A stretch of 64,000 nucleotides of DNA from Gammaproteobacteria bacterium (GCA_023228645.1 JALOAT010000001.1:62001-126000), one strand, 5' to 3'. Shown: positions 1 to 9,253, counted from the first letter of the stretch. Notes: generated from the sequence alone by a model not told the origin. Program-made: numbers and translations.

Positions 1-1
1 A

Positions 2-106
2 ATCCTTTATGTGATCTTGGGATCTATTATTGAATTCTTACCTGCACGTAAAGCTCAACAAGCTAAGATCCGTGATAGGGTGGTCGAAGATATTCTTCAG
101 CAATAA
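2..106 (+). CDS. C-terminal end of a gene entering from the left
   Basis: An open frame runs from the window edge to TAA at 104-106 and encodes about 34 residues ending VVEDILQQ. The visible part starts hydrophobic (ILYVILGSIIEF) and then becomes charged (ARKAQQAKIRDR), like the last membrane segment and cytoplasmic tail of a small membrane protein. It is followed closely by a hairpin near 116-152, which supports this as a real gene end. Too little is visible to name a function. Confidence 0.5.
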   Translation: MLYVILGSIIEFLPARKAQQAKIRDRVVEDILQQ

Positions 107-115
107 GTAGATGAA

Positions 116-152
116 GGAATTAGGATTTCATAAAAAAGGATTCTAATTCCTC
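116..152 (+). terminator. Rho-independent terminator
   Basis: GGAATTAG at the left pairs with CTAATTCC at the right around an A-rich loop, followed by a pyrimidine-rich run (CTCTCTCTTTC). It sits just after the stop codon of the partial gene at the window start. Confidence 0.55.
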
Positions 153-187
153 TCTCTCTTTCTATTAGTTATTTCTGTATTCTAGAT

Positions 188-207
188 TATTTCAGAAACA
201 TATAACT
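188..207 (+). promoter_or_regulatory. Candidate early promoter, site 1
   Basis: TATTTCAGAAACATATAACT lies about 50 bases before the small gene at 258. It is preceded by TCTAGAT, as is the matching site at 9311. The same TATTTC-ACATATmACT pattern recurs before other small genes (9311, 14106, 22566, 24345, 61618, 62671) and its ATATmAC core resembles the AT-rich early promoter element described for phiKZ. Promoter activity is inferred from recurrence and position. Confidence 0.55.
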
Positions 208-257
208 AATTTGAATAGTAATACTAATACATCATTTCAAGTACAAAGGAATCTATC

Positions 258-461
258 ATGAACACGAAAACGAAAAGCATCTTGACCGACCTCGCCATTG
301 GTGGTGGTATTATTGCAGCGGGTTGTGCAGCAGTGAAAGTGGTAGGAGAAGATTCTACTTCAAGTTTTCTCAAGAAAGCTGTTGCTTACGCCATTTTCTC
401 TGCGGGTGTGTATCGCGTAACATCCACCATTGTCGAAGCAGCAAATCCGTTCGATATCTAA
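258..461 (+). CDS. Small membrane protein, unknown function
   Basis: This 67-residue protein starts at ATG after a good AAAGGA ribosome site. Its middle is hydrophobic and glycine/alanine-rich (LAIGGGIIAAGCAAVKVV), and a second weakly hydrophobic stretch follows (AVAYAIFSAGVY), so one or two membrane segments are likely. It is a single-gene unit: a candidate early promoter precedes it at 188 and a strong hairpin terminator follows at 468. The layout matches that of the 39-residue membrane protein at 9371. I do not recognise a family. An early host-takeover or membrane-modifying role is a guess only. Confidence 0.7.
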   Translation: MNTKTKSILTDLAIGGGIIAAGCAAVKVVGEDSTSSFLKKAVAYAIFSAGVYRVTSTIVEAANPFDI

Positions 462-467
462 AACACT

Positions 468-497
468 AAAAGGAGTCCCTTAATCAGGACTCCTTTT
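468..497 (+). terminator. Rho-independent terminator
   Basis: AAAAGGAGTCC pairs perfectly with GGACTCCTTTT across an 8-base loop just after the gene at 258-461; T-rich sequence follows. Confidence 0.8.
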
Positions 498-540
498 ACT
501 ACCTTTCTTTTTTTTTCTTTTTGTTGTAGTAAAAAGTAAG

Positions 541-580
541 GCATAAATAGAGGACCAAATAGATCCTCTATTTATAGTGC
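541..580 (-). terminator. Terminator of the portal gene, GCATAAATA family
   Basis: GCATAAATAGAGGA pairs with TCCTCTATTTATAGTGC (one bulge). It lies between two converging genes, immediately past the stop of the minus-strand portal gene, and the same flank is seen in many other gene-end palindromes here. Confidence 0.7.
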
Positions 581-583
581 TAC

Positions 584-3424
584 TTAAAACCCTGAATCTG
601 TTTCATTAGGTTGGTCTGGGATTTCTTCTATTTCTTCTATTTCTTCAATATCAGGAGGACTTTCTACTTCACTGATATTCTCATCAATATCGAAATCAAA
701 CGAATCATCACTACTCGATGAAGAATCTTCATCGTCTTCTTCATAAGAGCTAGTATAATTAGTATCACCCATATCCAGTCTTTCTTTTGCTTTCTCTAAC
801 TTCTTCTTCATCCTCACATTATCAGCAACGTGTTTGACAAAGGCTGCTAGAGTGTTATGAGCAATAAGATCTTGTTCAGCAAAGAGAGAAGCAAATTCTG
901 AATCATTAAATTTATCAGTAAAGAAACCAACAAGATCAGTCATAATACCTGCATCACTCATTGCCTTACGCATTAAGAATGCTTTAACTGTATCTCTAGC
1001 TTTATCTGCAAATCCTTCAGCAATATCACCAAAGACTTCAGAATCAAACATCGCATCAGTAAAGTGGTATTCTACGACTTTATCTACTAATGTCTCTAAA
1101 GCTTCGATCTCATTAATCTGATTTTCAATACGTACGTTTTTAGGACGAGGTAATTCAAAGAGTAAGCTATCGATAAAATCTTTACTCACTAATTCGATAA
1201 TCATTTTCTTAACATTAGGATTATCCTTAGCACTCTTCTCTAATTCCTTAGTTAACTCAATAGCATTAAAGTTCTTAGCGATCGTATTAACAACAGACTC
1301 ATAGACGTTTTGACTGTAGACACACATCTTTCTACAATGATCAGAGAGTTGAGGATTGAATTTATCCTGATAGAGAATAACTCGTTTAGCGAAGAGAATA
1401 TTATTACTAACAATAGTTGTAGCATGATCTGGTTGGTGAATATTATCAACTTGTTCAGGAGTTAAGCCAAATGACTTAGCGATATATTTCTCTAAATCCT
1501 CCATTAAATCAGCATCAGGTTTAACATAATTCATACCTTCTTGCCGCATCTGAATAGTGGTATCAGGTAATCCAGAATGTCCAGACCAAGCAAAACGAAT
1601 ACCTGCTTTAGCTAACCATTCAGTAATATCACTTGGGTTTTGAACTCCAATAGGCATCGACTCTTGGCGAGTCGTAGCGATCATATTGTAAATCAGTTCT
1701 TGTGTTTTAACTGGATCAGGATCTCTTGGATCAAGCACTACATCAATAACAGTTTCACCAATAGAATTCCTAATACTTGCTTTCACATTAGCCATCATGA
1801 CAATAGCACGAATAGAAGAGAGTACTTTGATCTTATCTAGAATGGATCTACCTACTCCAGCATTATTGTAATCGAAAGCAAAATAAGTGAAGAGTTCTTT
1901 TGGAACCCAAAGCGCTTGAGTTAAGTTACCTGCTAAGTGTCTAATTAACATGATTCGATAAATCTCTTGGTTAGTAGAGATCTTTGCAATAGAACCATGA
2001 GTTAGATTACGTAATCGAGCTAAGAAGTCAGCTTCAACAACATCTACATAAGCGTTAGTTAATTCTTGCTGATGTAACGGATTACTACAGTCAAAGTTAC
2101 CGTTATAGTTACTTTTTACTCGTTGTAATAAACTACTAGCAAAGTTTTGATTACTTGGATTCATTTGGAAAGAACCTTGAAAGTCTTTCAATGAATCTTT
2201 AGTCAGAAAATTACCAGTAGAATCAAGTAGAATAAAAGCACCTACCTGTCTATTTTCTTGTCCTGGTACAAATACTGGAATAAAAGATTCAGCAGGTGCT
2301 TTTAATACAAGAGGCTCACCAATAGAGCGTCGGGTTAATTGGTCTTGGGTTCTAATGATACGAATGGTGTCGTTAGTTTTATGTCGTGATTTATAGACCA
2401 GTGAACGAATCGAGCGATCACTCATATCAGTATGCTGGAAGTACTGATCAAACGACTCTGTTGAGAATTCTTTTTCTTCAACAGGAAGCGTCTCCATAGA
2501 AATTTCATTTTCTTCGAATGAAACTTTAAAAGAGCTATTAGTTTTATTACTTGCTTTTTTAATAACGTTATTAGAGAGTTCATCTCGTTTAGCAGAGATG
2601 ATGCTTGGAATCTTTAAGATATTGAAGTTATCAATAACATTAATACCAAGAGATACTTCACTCTCTTCATCTTTATCCGTTACAACTTTAATCTTAACTT
2701 GACTATGATCAGTAGATTTCAGATTCTCTGTCCGGATAAGATCCAAGTCCTCTAAGCTAAAACCCGTTTTAAAGTAATCAGGTTCAGGGTTATTTTTATA
2801 AGGATTGGCTAAAAGACCTAAGGGTTCTAAAGCCTTAGTAGTTTTATTAAATAAGCCGCCACTATATAATGATTCTGATGAATAGTTAGATCGACCGTTG
2901 ATTAATTCATCAATTGCATTCTCTGGTAAAACTAAGAGAGGATGACTTCCATCATGAATTAAAATATTCTCGATGATGGTATGTATCTGGTCTTTAATTC
3001 TATAGTCTTTATCGAAATAATCTCTAATCTTACTGATTAATTCAGTTTTTAAAGTAGGGTTAAATAGATCAAACTCAGAACTAATTACAATCTCTTTAGT
3101 GATAAGATCATGAGGCGAGATAATAGAGGAAATAAGCAGTTGTGCCATCATCTCTATATCGGGCATAGTAGCGAGGATATTCTCAGAATCCCTTTGATTA
3201 CTTGCAATCTGCTTAGCTCTTTCTTGGAGATGGCGAATAGAAGGAGTGCCTACCTTCATCTCACCTTTATCTGTAAACTCAGGTCGTTTAGTCGACTCAT
3301 GGAGTTTAGATAAAGCAGCAGCAGTAGGTGGATCAGAACGAATCATCGCCCTGACTGAGATAGTATCGTCATTTGATCCTCTACCACCTATTACATTTTT
3401 ACTAGGTTGACGAGTTGTTGCCAT
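584..3424 (-). CDS. Portal protein (head-tail connector)
   Basis: This 946-residue protein is the likely portal: the ring at one head vertex through which DNA is packaged and to which the neck attaches. The centre carries portal-like features, including a clip/stem-like stretch (LTQALWVPKELFTYFAFDYN), helical sequence (IRAIVMMANVKASIRNSIGETVIDVVLDPRDPDP) broken by a conserved DPRDPDP turn, and a segment with WSGHSGLPDTT and GLTPEQVDNI near residues 640-700 typical of T4 gp20/phiKZ gp129-type portals. The C-terminus is very acidic and serine-rich (SSYEEDDEDSSSSSDDS), probably disordered and facing the capsid interior. It starts at ATG 3424, divergent from the virion gene at 3515. The identification rests on overall resemblance, not on a catalytic motif. 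Confidence 0.6.
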   Translation of the reverse strand: MATTRQPSKNVIGGRGSNDDTISVRAMIRSDPPTAAALSKLHESTKRPEFTDKGEMKVGTPSIRHLQERAKQIASNQRDSENILATMPDIEMMAQLLISSIISPHDLITKEIVISSEFDLFNPTLKTELISKIRDYFDKDYRIKDQIHTIIENILIHDGSHPLLVLPENAIDELINGRSNYSSESLYSGGLFNKTTKALEPLGLLANPYKNNPEPDYFKTGFSLEDLDLIRTENLKSTDHSQVKIKVVTDKDEESEVSLGINVIDNFNILKIPSIISAKRDELSNNVIKKASNKTNSSFKVSFEENEISMETLPVEEKEFSTESFDQYFQHTDMSDRSIRSLVYKSRHKTNDTIRIIRTQDQLTRRSIGEPLVLKAPAESFIPVFVPGQENRQVGAFILLDSTGNFLTKDSLKDFQGSFQMNPSNQNFASSLLQRVKSNYNGNFDCSNPLHQQELTNAYVDVVEADFLARLRNLTHGSIAKISTNQEIYRIMLIRHLAGNLTQALWVPKELFTYFAFDYNNAGVGRSILDKIKVLSSIRAIVMMANVKASIRNSIGETVIDVVLDPRDPDPVKTQELIYNMIATTRQESMPIGVQNPSDITEWLAKAGIRFAWSGHSGLPDTTIQMRQEGMNYVKPDADLMEDLEKYIAKSFGLTPEQVDNIHQPDHATTIVSNNILFAKRVILYQDKFNPQLSDHCRKMCVYSQNVYESVVNTIAKNFNAIELTKELEKSAKDNPNVKKMIIELVSKDFIDSLLFELPRPKNVRIENQINEIEALETLVDKVVEYHFTDAMFDSEVFGDIAEGFADKARDTVKAFLMRKAMSDAGIMTDLVGFFTDKFNDSEFASLFAEQDLIAHNTLAAFVKHVADNVRMKKKLEKAKERLDMGDTNYTSSYEEDDEDSSSSSDDSFDFDIDENISEVESPPDIEEIEEIEEIPDQPNETDSGF

Positions 3425-3514
3425 TTTATATTTAGCCTCAAATATTTTTAATAAGGGAAAAGCTTAAAGTGGATACTAATAACCATATCCCTGAAAAGAA
3501 GGTGTCCTACGACA

Positions 3515-5752
3515 ATGGAAACTAATAACCACTATGAAATATTCTCAGACAATTGTTTTAATTTAGCAGAAACAATTGTAATGAAGTCAGAGTATTCAGC
3601 CAAAGCGCTAAATAATTATTTACAGTATAGTGCTCCAGGGACTTTCGATCCTAATGATCCTAAGACTTGGAAGTACTACCTTAATTTAGCAGGTGAATAC
3701 TATCTTTCTGATGAAGTTATGATCATACAATCTGTCGATACTCAAGAGACAATTGTATTTAATAAAGAAAATTTACGACTACATAGAGCAACAGCTAGAG
3801 AGTATCGATATGGTACAAAGCTCTATAAAGAACTTTTAGCATTGTATCCTGAACAAGAGCAACTCATCTTAGGTATTCTTTATCCAATTGACATTGATAA
3901 GGCTATTGAAGCAGAGGATTGGACAATTCTTGGTTATGCTCCAGAATTCGTAGAGAGTAACGAGTATAGTCTTATTTCTGATATAGAAGCATTCATTAAA
4001 AGATTTGTATCTCGCTGGCATATTAAAGGCTATCGTCTAATCGATGAGAACTATGAAGTCGCTTTCTTTGGACAAGTTGCTTTACTTTTACCTGCCCTTA
4101 TTAATAAACTCCGTTTAGATAGAGCAAAGACTAATCAAGCCCATAGCTTTCATATCAGACAGTACCTCGCCTCTAACTTAGGACTGGATCGTTATTTCGA
4201 CGTAATGAATTTAGAACAGAGGTTATGGTTCTATAGGAATATTCGTTACATTAATAGAAATGCTGGACATAGTACGACTTTTGAGACTCTAATTGAAAAC
4301 ATCATGTCTAAACGCCATCTAGCTCTCACAAGCTATACAATGGCTCATGATGTTGAGAAAGTCATTGAGGAACTCTCATCCAAACCTATCTTTAAACGAG
4401 AGCCTAAGAATAGGTATGTTAGTACTACTTTTTCTGAACCTATTGATTTAGAAACCCTACTTGATAAAGAAGATAGATTAGCTAAAGATAACGTAATTGA
4501 AAAAGAAGACAATGCTGAAGATATTGACTTTACTTTCAGACATGCTCTTGCTAATATAGGTCAGACAAAAGTATTAGAATCAGCAATGTATGATTACTCT
4601 GATGCTACGCCTTTCCCATTTAGTGACATTTTAATGAACCACTGGCCTTACTTAGCTAATTTAGGTATTTACCGAGCATTCGTTAGAATCACTAACCCTA
4701 GAACAGGAGATATTATCCCTCTCTCTGTTAAGGACGCGTATGTCTTAGCTCAGTATTTATTACTTCACGCTTACGGTGTTACACTGGATGAAGTCCAGCC
4801 TGTTATCTGTAGAAAGGTTCAAGTAATTCCTTTTCCAAGTACGCAAGATATTCTCAAAATGACTAGTGGGAAGTATTTTGATGAAGAGTTTGTTGAGGAT
4901 TTAGTTCAATACAATCCTGAACTCACTGACATTATCTCTACAGATTCTTATTGGGAGAAATGTCGAGATATCTTTACAGCACTCCGTTATCAAAGAAATA
5001 GAACTGCTTTTGAAGAGCATTTTGTCAAACGTGGTGAAGTACAAGGTATGAGTGCTAGGTTATATGGTGTCAAACTCACCTACTTAGAACCAGCAGGTAC
5101 AAAATATTCAAATTGGTTTAATGAGAAAGGAATAGACATTGCTGACTTTCCTGAAGAACAGTTTGAATTAATTTATGTACGTATCGTAGAGCAAGCGCTT
5201 GGATTAGATGTTAGAACTACCCAGTCATTAAGTAACTTACAAAACTTAATGATTAATATGTTTAGTGAACTCTCTAGTTACAGTATTCAGTTCTTAAAAG
5301 AAATCAATGATAATCCTATTAAAATTATAGAATGGCCAGCGATTCGCTTAGGTGATATTAATGCAGAAGCAGAATCTCAAGCCTACTATGTGGATATGGC
5401 ATTAGATTTCTTTAATATGGAAGCTGATGGAAAGCAAAACGTTCATTATGACATTAGTGAAGGCTTTCGTTATACGAATGCTAAGATAGATGGTGAACAT
5501 AATCTTAAGTATTGTTTAAGTAAACAATTCAATATTAGTCCCCAGAAAGATTTCTCTAGTATGAATTATAATATTCATAGTCCTGGCTTTAGTATGCAAT
5601 TACCAAGAAAGACATTATATCCAAACGGACAGTTTCCTTTACCAGGCATTGATACAACTTTTAATATTTTAACAGAAGAACAAAAGAGAAGTTTACCAGA
5701 TATGTATCAAGATGATTGGTGGAATACTGTTGAGACACCGATGGTGGATTAA
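3515..5752 (+). CDS. Virion structural protein, phiKZ-like, unknown role
   Basis: The protein has 745 residues with no signal peptide or membrane segment. Its N-terminal half is helical (for example YGTKLYKELLALYPEQEQLILGILYPIDI), the middle is acidic (DLETLLDKEDRLAKDNVIEKEDNAED), and the C-terminal part is rich in aromatic residues and beta-type sequence ending in PDMYQDDWWNTVETPMVD. It starts divergently from the portal gene after GAAGGTG, and is followed by another probable virion gene. In phiKZ-like phages the genes beside the portal encode neck or baseplate-wedge parts, so that is the best guess. I see no motif that fixes the role. Confidence 0.5.
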   Translation: METNNHYEIFSDNCFNLAETIVMKSEYSAKALNNYLQYSAPGTFDPNDPKTWKYYLNLAGEYYLSDEVMIIQSVDTQETIVFNKENLRLHRATAREYRYGTKLYKELLALYPEQEQLILGILYPIDIDKAIEAEDWTILGYAPEFVESNEYSLISDIEAFIKRFVSRWHIKGYRLIDENYEVAFFGQVALLLPALINKLRLDRAKTNQAHSFHIRQYLASNLGLDRYFDVMNLEQRLWFYRNIRYINRNAGHSTTFETLIENIMSKRHLALTSYTMAHDVEKVIEELSSKPIFKREPKNRYVSTTFSEPIDLETLLDKEDRLAKDNVIEKEDNAEDIDFTFRHALANIGQTKVLESAMYDYSDATPFPFSDILMNHWPYLANLGIYRAFVRITNPRTGDIIPLSVKDAYVLAQYLLLHAYGVTLDEVQPVICRKVQVIPFPSTQDILKMTSGKYFDEEFVEDLVQYNPELTDIISTDSYWEKCRDIFTALRYQRNRTAFEEHFVKRGEVQGMSARLYGVKLTYLEPAGTKYSNWFNEKGIDIADFPEEQFELIYVRIVEQALGLDVRTTQSLSNLQNLMINMFSELSSYSIQFLKEINDNPIKIIEWPAIRLGDINAEAESQAYYVDMALDFFNMEADGKQNVHYDISEGFRYTNAKIDGEHNLKYCLSKQFNISPQKDFSSMNYNIHSPGFSMQLPRKTLYPNGQFPLPGIDTTFNILTEEQKRSLPDMYQDDWWNTVETPMVD

Positions 5753-5802
5753 AACTAACTACATCTTCTGAAAAGAATTCTTTATAGGTATTTTGAAATA
5801 AC

Positions 5803-6660
5803 ATGGATAATATTACTCGAACTATTTATGGGTCTACTTTACAAACCTATATGTTTTTAGGTAAAACAGTTAGGTATGTGGATAACACGACCCTTAACGA
5901 ACGATTCGATATTTTACGAGGTACACTACCGACAGCAGGACAAACCCCTAAGATGGGTTACTTCTCTATTGGTAATGGCGGTCATAGAGCTATTATTGGT
6001 GAAAACGGGATTACAATTAATAACCCTGTTATTCACTTAGCTACTGATGCTGCTGCATTTAAACCCATGCCTTTTGTTCTAGTAGACCCTGCTGCGGATC
6101 TACCTCCTGCTGAATGCGCTAAGTACGCACTGCGTCGTCCTGAACAAATTAAAGGGAAAGCTTACATCGCCTATTACTTACGTCGTATTGAAAATATCAG
6201 TAACAACGTAGAGATGGAAATTAAGGTAGTGGATGGTGACACTGAAGTATCTTCTCCATTTGTTCCTACGGAAGATAACTTATATCCAGAACCACCTGAT
6301 CTTACACCTGAGAACATTAACGTATTAGATGGTCAATATGCAGTGGCATCGAGTAAACTCTCATTATCTTTTACTCGTGCTGAAGTTGACCATCTTCGTA
6401 ACGTTGCTAAAGTACTTTATGATAGTGAGCATTACGCTATCATTTCAGAAATTCAAATGGTTTGTGCTGTGGATTATCCTATCCAAGTCAGTCAGCCAGG
6501 TGGAAGTTCCTTTAGCTTCTTAGAAACAATTGGTGCTTTGGTTGCAGCTCACTTAAACGTATACTATCAGATGGTTTACTTAAACAATAGCTTAGAGATT
6601 GCTGTTGATGCAGGTGCACAAGAACCTCTGTTTAAGACTGAGTTGTTAGTTACTCCGTAA
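5803..6660 (+). CDS. Virion structural protein, probable neck or tail component
   Basis: This 285-residue protein is mostly beta-type sequence with many prolines and no charged linker or membrane segment (RGTLPTAGQTPKMGYFSIGNGG; PFVPTEDNLYPEPPDLTP). The C-terminal half has an alternating pattern (YAIISEIQMVCAVDYPIQVS) that would suit a compact beta-domain subunit. It follows the gene at 3515 by 50 bases and ends at a strong terminator, so the two probably share a transcript. Context beside the portal suggests a connector, neck or baseplate part. No family-specific motif was recognised. Confidence 0.5.
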   Translation: MDNITRTIYGSTLQTYMFLGKTVRYVDNTTLNERFDILRGTLPTAGQTPKMGYFSIGNGGHRAIIGENGITINNPVIHLATDAAAFKPMPFVLVDPAADLPPAECAKYALRRPEQIKGKAYIAYYLRRIENISNNVEMEIKVVDGDTEVSSPFVPTEDNLYPEPPDLTPENINVLDGQYAVASSKLSLSFTRAEVDHLRNVAKVLYDSEHYAIISEIQMVCAVDYPIQVSQPGGSSFSFLETIGALVAAHLNVYYQMVYLNNSLEIAVDAGAQEPLFKTELLVTP

Positions 6661-6680
6661 GACTTAAGTAAATTGTTACC

Positions 6681-6714
6681 AGCTAGGGGTATTTAATTTT
6701 ACCCCTAGCTTTTT
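6681..6714 (+). terminator. Rho-independent terminator
   Basis: AGCTAGGGGTA pairs with TACCCCTAGCT across an 8-base T/A loop, followed by TTTTTAA. It separates the virion genes from the RuvC/lysis group. Confidence 0.85.
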
Positions 6715-6733
6715 AATTAGAATAAAAAAAGAA

Positions 6734-7339
6734 ATGTTAATTATTCCTCAACCAGATGATCGTACTGCTTGTATTATTGGTATCGATCCAGGAACACGTT
6801 TTATGGGTTTAGGCGTAATATTCTTTAATGTTCTTAATTTAGAGATTATCCAATCAGGTAGTACGCTATTGAGAGGAGATGCTCTAATTGAGAATGAAGA
6901 TCATATCGCTTTTCACGGTAGTCGATTTGCTAGGTTACATGGTATTGAGAATAGATTACATAGCTTCTTCACAAGTCTTAATCCACTCTGTGTAGCTGCT
7001 GAGAGTAATTTCATGAATACTAACAGACCAACAGCTTATGGAGCTTTAGTAGAATCTGTTGCTTGTATTAGAAGCGCTTTATTTAGACACCGAGCATTAA
7101 TGGAGCTAGATTTAATAGAACCTTCTCCAGTTAAAAATGCCGTAGGTTGTAAAGGTAACGCCGGTAAAGAAGACGTCAATGCTGGAGTTGAGCGACTAAA
7201 TCCTATTTTAAAATACGTAGGTATAAGTGCAATTAAAGATTTAACAGAGCATGAGACTGATGGACTAGCTATTGCTTATTGGCGCTATCTATTATTAGTT
7301 AATCACGCTCAAGCACTTAACCAATTTAAAGGCAGTTAA
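6734..7339 (+). CDS. ruvC: RuvC-family Holliday-junction resolvase
   Basis: The 201-residue protein has the RuvC/RNase H-fold active site in order: GIDPG with Asp18, Glu90 in AAESNFMNTNRP, and the HxxD pair His173/Asp176 in HETDGLAIAYW. Length is close to that of bacterial RuvC (about 170-200). Such phage enzymes cut four-way junctions and branched replication intermediates before packaging. The gene starts at ATG 6734 after AAAAAAGAA and runs within 3 bases into the i-spanin gene, so a replication/packaging enzyme is co-transcribed with lysis genes. All four acidic/histidine positions are present, so it should be active. Confidence 0.85.
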   Translation: MLIIPQPDDRTACIIGIDPGTRFMGLGVIFFNVLNLEIIQSGSTLLRGDALIENEDHIAFHGSRFARLHGIENRLHSFFTSLNPLCVAAESNFMNTNRPTAYGALVESVACIRSALFRHRALMELDLIEPSPVKNAVGCKGNAGKEDVNAGVERLNPILKYVGISAIKDLTEHETDGLAIAYWRYLLLVNHAQALNQFKGS

Positions 7340-7341
7340 TT

Positions 7342-7875
7342 ATGTTCTTAAGTGGTTTGAAAATTCTTTCTATGTTAAGTAGTTTGAAAAGCTTAACAAG
7401 TAAGATTAAAATACCGAACAAGATACTTTTTTGGCTGGTATTAGTTATTCTCGTTATCGGTTCTCTTTTTGTTAGTCATTCTTACTATTACCAGAAAGGT
7501 AAACAACATCAAAAAGAAAAGATCGAAGAACAAATTAAAAAAGAAAATGAGATAACAAAAGAAGTTATTGAAACTATTAGTAAGCAAGCAGAGATTAGTG
7601 AGGAGCGTAGTGAGAAAGAACTCACTGATACTGTTGAAGAGATAGAAGAAGTTATTAAAGAAGAACTGCGATTACACCAACAAAAACAAGAAGAAATTAA
7701 AAAAGAGACAAAGATAAAAAAAGCTATTCAATCTAATAAAGAAATACCACTTCTTATAGAAGAAGTTAAAGAAAAGGATTTTCTTGATGATGAACAAGCT
7801 AAGATTTTAATCAAACGCGAGTGGATGATCTATTGCATAGATAAAAACACTTCTCTTTGTGAGAATTTTAAATGA
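7342..7875 (+). CDS. i-spanin (Rz-like inner-membrane lysis protein)
   Basis: The 177-residue protein has one N-terminal membrane segment at about residues 28-45 (ILFWLVLVILVIGSLFV) followed by a long charged coiled coil (KEKIEEQIKKENEITKEVIETISKQ and onward) that would cross the periplasm. This is the classic i-spanin plan. The next gene overlaps it by 4 bases and is a lipoprotein, giving the expected i-spanin/o-spanin pair. Together they would fuse the inner and outer membranes at the end of lysis. Two cysteines near the C-terminus (YCIDKNTSLCENF) could form disulphides, as in known spanin dimers. The assignment is by architecture, not sequence identity. Confidence 0.7.
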   Translation: MFLSGLKILSMLSSLKSLTSKIKIPNKILFWLVLVILVIGSLFVSHSYYYQKGKQHQKEKIEEQIKKENEITKEVIETISKQAEISEERSEKELTDTVEEIEEVIKEELRLHQQKQEEIKKETKIKKAIQSNKEIPLLIEEVKEKDFLDDEQAKILIKREWMIYCIDKNTSLCENFK

Positions 7876-8189
7876 AGAAATTTGTATTTATTTCTTTAGC
7901 ATTTATTACACTAGCTATTACTGCTTGTACTCCGCCTATTAAAAAAGAGTATATGCTCCTACCTGATAGGTATTTACTTGACTGCGAGCAAACACCTCCT
8001 TTCACTATCGAAGAGTATCTGTCATTAGAGACTTTTTCTCAGAGAGAGAAATTATTGTTCGATACAACAATCTCTTTAAGGAAAGATATGCTCATGTGTA
8101 ATCAAAAAAATAAGAACGCACGTCAATACCAATTTGATTTGATTCAAAATCTAGAAGAAAAAGGTATTGGAGTATATAAAATTGAATAG
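7872..8189 (+). CDS. o-spanin (Rz1-like outer-membrane lipoprotein)
   Basis: The 105-residue protein starts with a lipoprotein signal peptide, MKKFVFISLAFITLAITAC, with the lipobox LAITAC placing the acylated cysteine at residue 19. A short proline-containing segment follows (TPPIKK), then helical charged sequence. The start ATGA overlaps the stop of the i-spanin gene, the usual arrangement for translational coupling of spanin genes. Residue 20 is Thr rather than Asp, which predicts sorting to the outer membrane. This gene is the best sequence evidence that the host is Gram-negative. Confidence 0.75.
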   Translation: MKKFVFISLAFITLAITACTPPIKKEYMLLPDRYLLDCEQTPPFTIEEYLSLETFSQREKLLFDTTISLRKDMLMCNQKNKNARQYQFDLIQNLEEKGIGVYKIE

Positions 8190-8197
8190 AGATTACT

Positions 8198-8632
8198 ATG
8201 ATTATAGATGAGATTATTTCAAGAATAGATAGAGAGGCTCCGCTAAAAGACCAATTCTTTGATAATGAAATCGAACTCTTTTACCACGCTTACAATAAAG
8301 TAGCTATTCGGACAGGTAGGTTGCATCCTGTTAATGAGGATGACCGAGGAGCTACTTTAATTGAGCTGACAGCTATTTTGTATCCACTAGATAAAAAAGC
8401 TGTTAATGTCATGTATTTAGAGGGAGTGAGGATTTCAGAAGGTCGATATACTTTTAAAGAAAGAATGATCCAACGATTCTTAAGTGTGTTTTATTTAATC
8501 ATAGGTATCTTCGTCTGTACGTATATGTTTACAGTAGTAGTCAGAGGAAAAGATACAGATATGGATTTTACCACTTCTATACTTGAAACATTACTTAAAC
8601 TATTTGATCTACTCATTGGAACAACTATTTAA
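8198..8632 (+). CDS. Single-pass membrane protein, possible holin
   Basis: This 144-residue protein is soluble-looking for its first 90 residues and then has one clear membrane segment at about 94-115 (FLSVFYLIIGIFVCTYMFTVVV), with a short amphipathic C-terminus (ILETLLKLFDLLIG). It follows the spanin pair by 8 bases. Lysis cassettes usually include a holin, and position and topology make this the best candidate in the cassette, but the long N-terminal soluble domain is unusual for a holin, so an antiholin or accessory membrane protein is equally possible. No endolysin gene is beside it; the only peptidoglycan-cleaving domain seen is in the giant tail protein. Confidence 0.45.
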   Translation: MIIDEIISRIDREAPLKDQFFDNEIELFYHAYNKVAIRTGRLHPVNEDDRGATLIELTAILYPLDKKAVNVMYLEGVRISEGRYTFKERMIQRFLSVFYLIIGIFVCTYMFTVVVRGKDTDMDFTTSILETLLKLFDLLIGTTI

Positions 8633-8649
8633 AAAAAAGAAATATCGAC

Positions 8650-9249
8650 ATGCGTACTAAAGTAAACAAAAAGAAAAAACTTTCACTATCACTTGAAACT
8701 ATTAGTGAAGGTACTTCAGTAGAAAGAGAATTAGAGATATATGCTTTACTTGACGATCTATCAGTACTAACACAAGCTGATGCTGTAGAACAACAGGAAC
8801 AATTCTCTATTGTCCCAGTCATTGGTGAAGGTCATAAAGGTTCTACTAGGGTAAGAAAGACCATTAATAAAGATGGTACAACTTTTATTCACACTACAAA
8901 AGTTAGGCAGACTGATGGTAGTAATCTAGAGACTGAAGAAGAAACTACTGAGGACATGTTTAATGCTTATAAAGCACTAGCTAATGACGGACTCATTAAA
9001 GATCGTTTTTTCTTTCCCGTTAAAGGCCATGACTTATTGTGGGAAGTCGATGTTTTTCCTCAAGATAATGGGGAATATGCTCAGTGGGTGAAAATTGATT
9101 TAGAGATTCCGGAAGGAGTTGTCTTAAAAGAACTTCCAGAACTTCCCTTTCCTTATAAAGAAAAGATTGTTAAAAGTAATGATCCTGAAGTTAAAAAGCG
9201 AATCGGTAAATTATATAAAGACTTTTTCTCTTTTAAGAAAGGTAATTAA
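8650..9249 (+). CDS. Conserved-looking protein of unknown function
   Basis: The product has 199 residues. It begins with a basic tail (MRTKVNKKKKLSL), then a mixed domain ending in a proline-rich hydrophobic stretch (IPEGVVLKELPELPFPYKEKIV) and a basic helix (VKKRIGKLYKDFFSFKKGN). The last part might be a CYTH-like or small beta-domain followed by a helix, but I recognise no family. It is the last gene of the RuvC/lysis transcript, with a gap of 17 bases to the preceding gene and a strong palindromic terminator after it. Confidence 0.6.
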   Translation: MRTKVNKKKKLSLSLETISEGTSVERELEIYALLDDLSVLTQADAVEQQEQFSIVPVIGEGHKGSTRVRKTINKDGTTFIHTTKVRQTDGSNLETEEETTEDMFNAYKALANDGLIKDRFFFPVKGHDLLWEVDVFPQDNGEYAQWVKIDLEIPEGVVLKELPELPFPYKEKIVKSNDPEVKKRIGKLYKDFFSFKKGN

Positions 9250-9253
9250 AAGT

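Noticed and set aside
3473..3532. Repeat of a GATACTAATAACCA-like sequence before and inside the gene start at 3515
   Set aside because: Short and imperfect; the second copy is explained by codons for METNNHY. No consistent spacing with other promoters.
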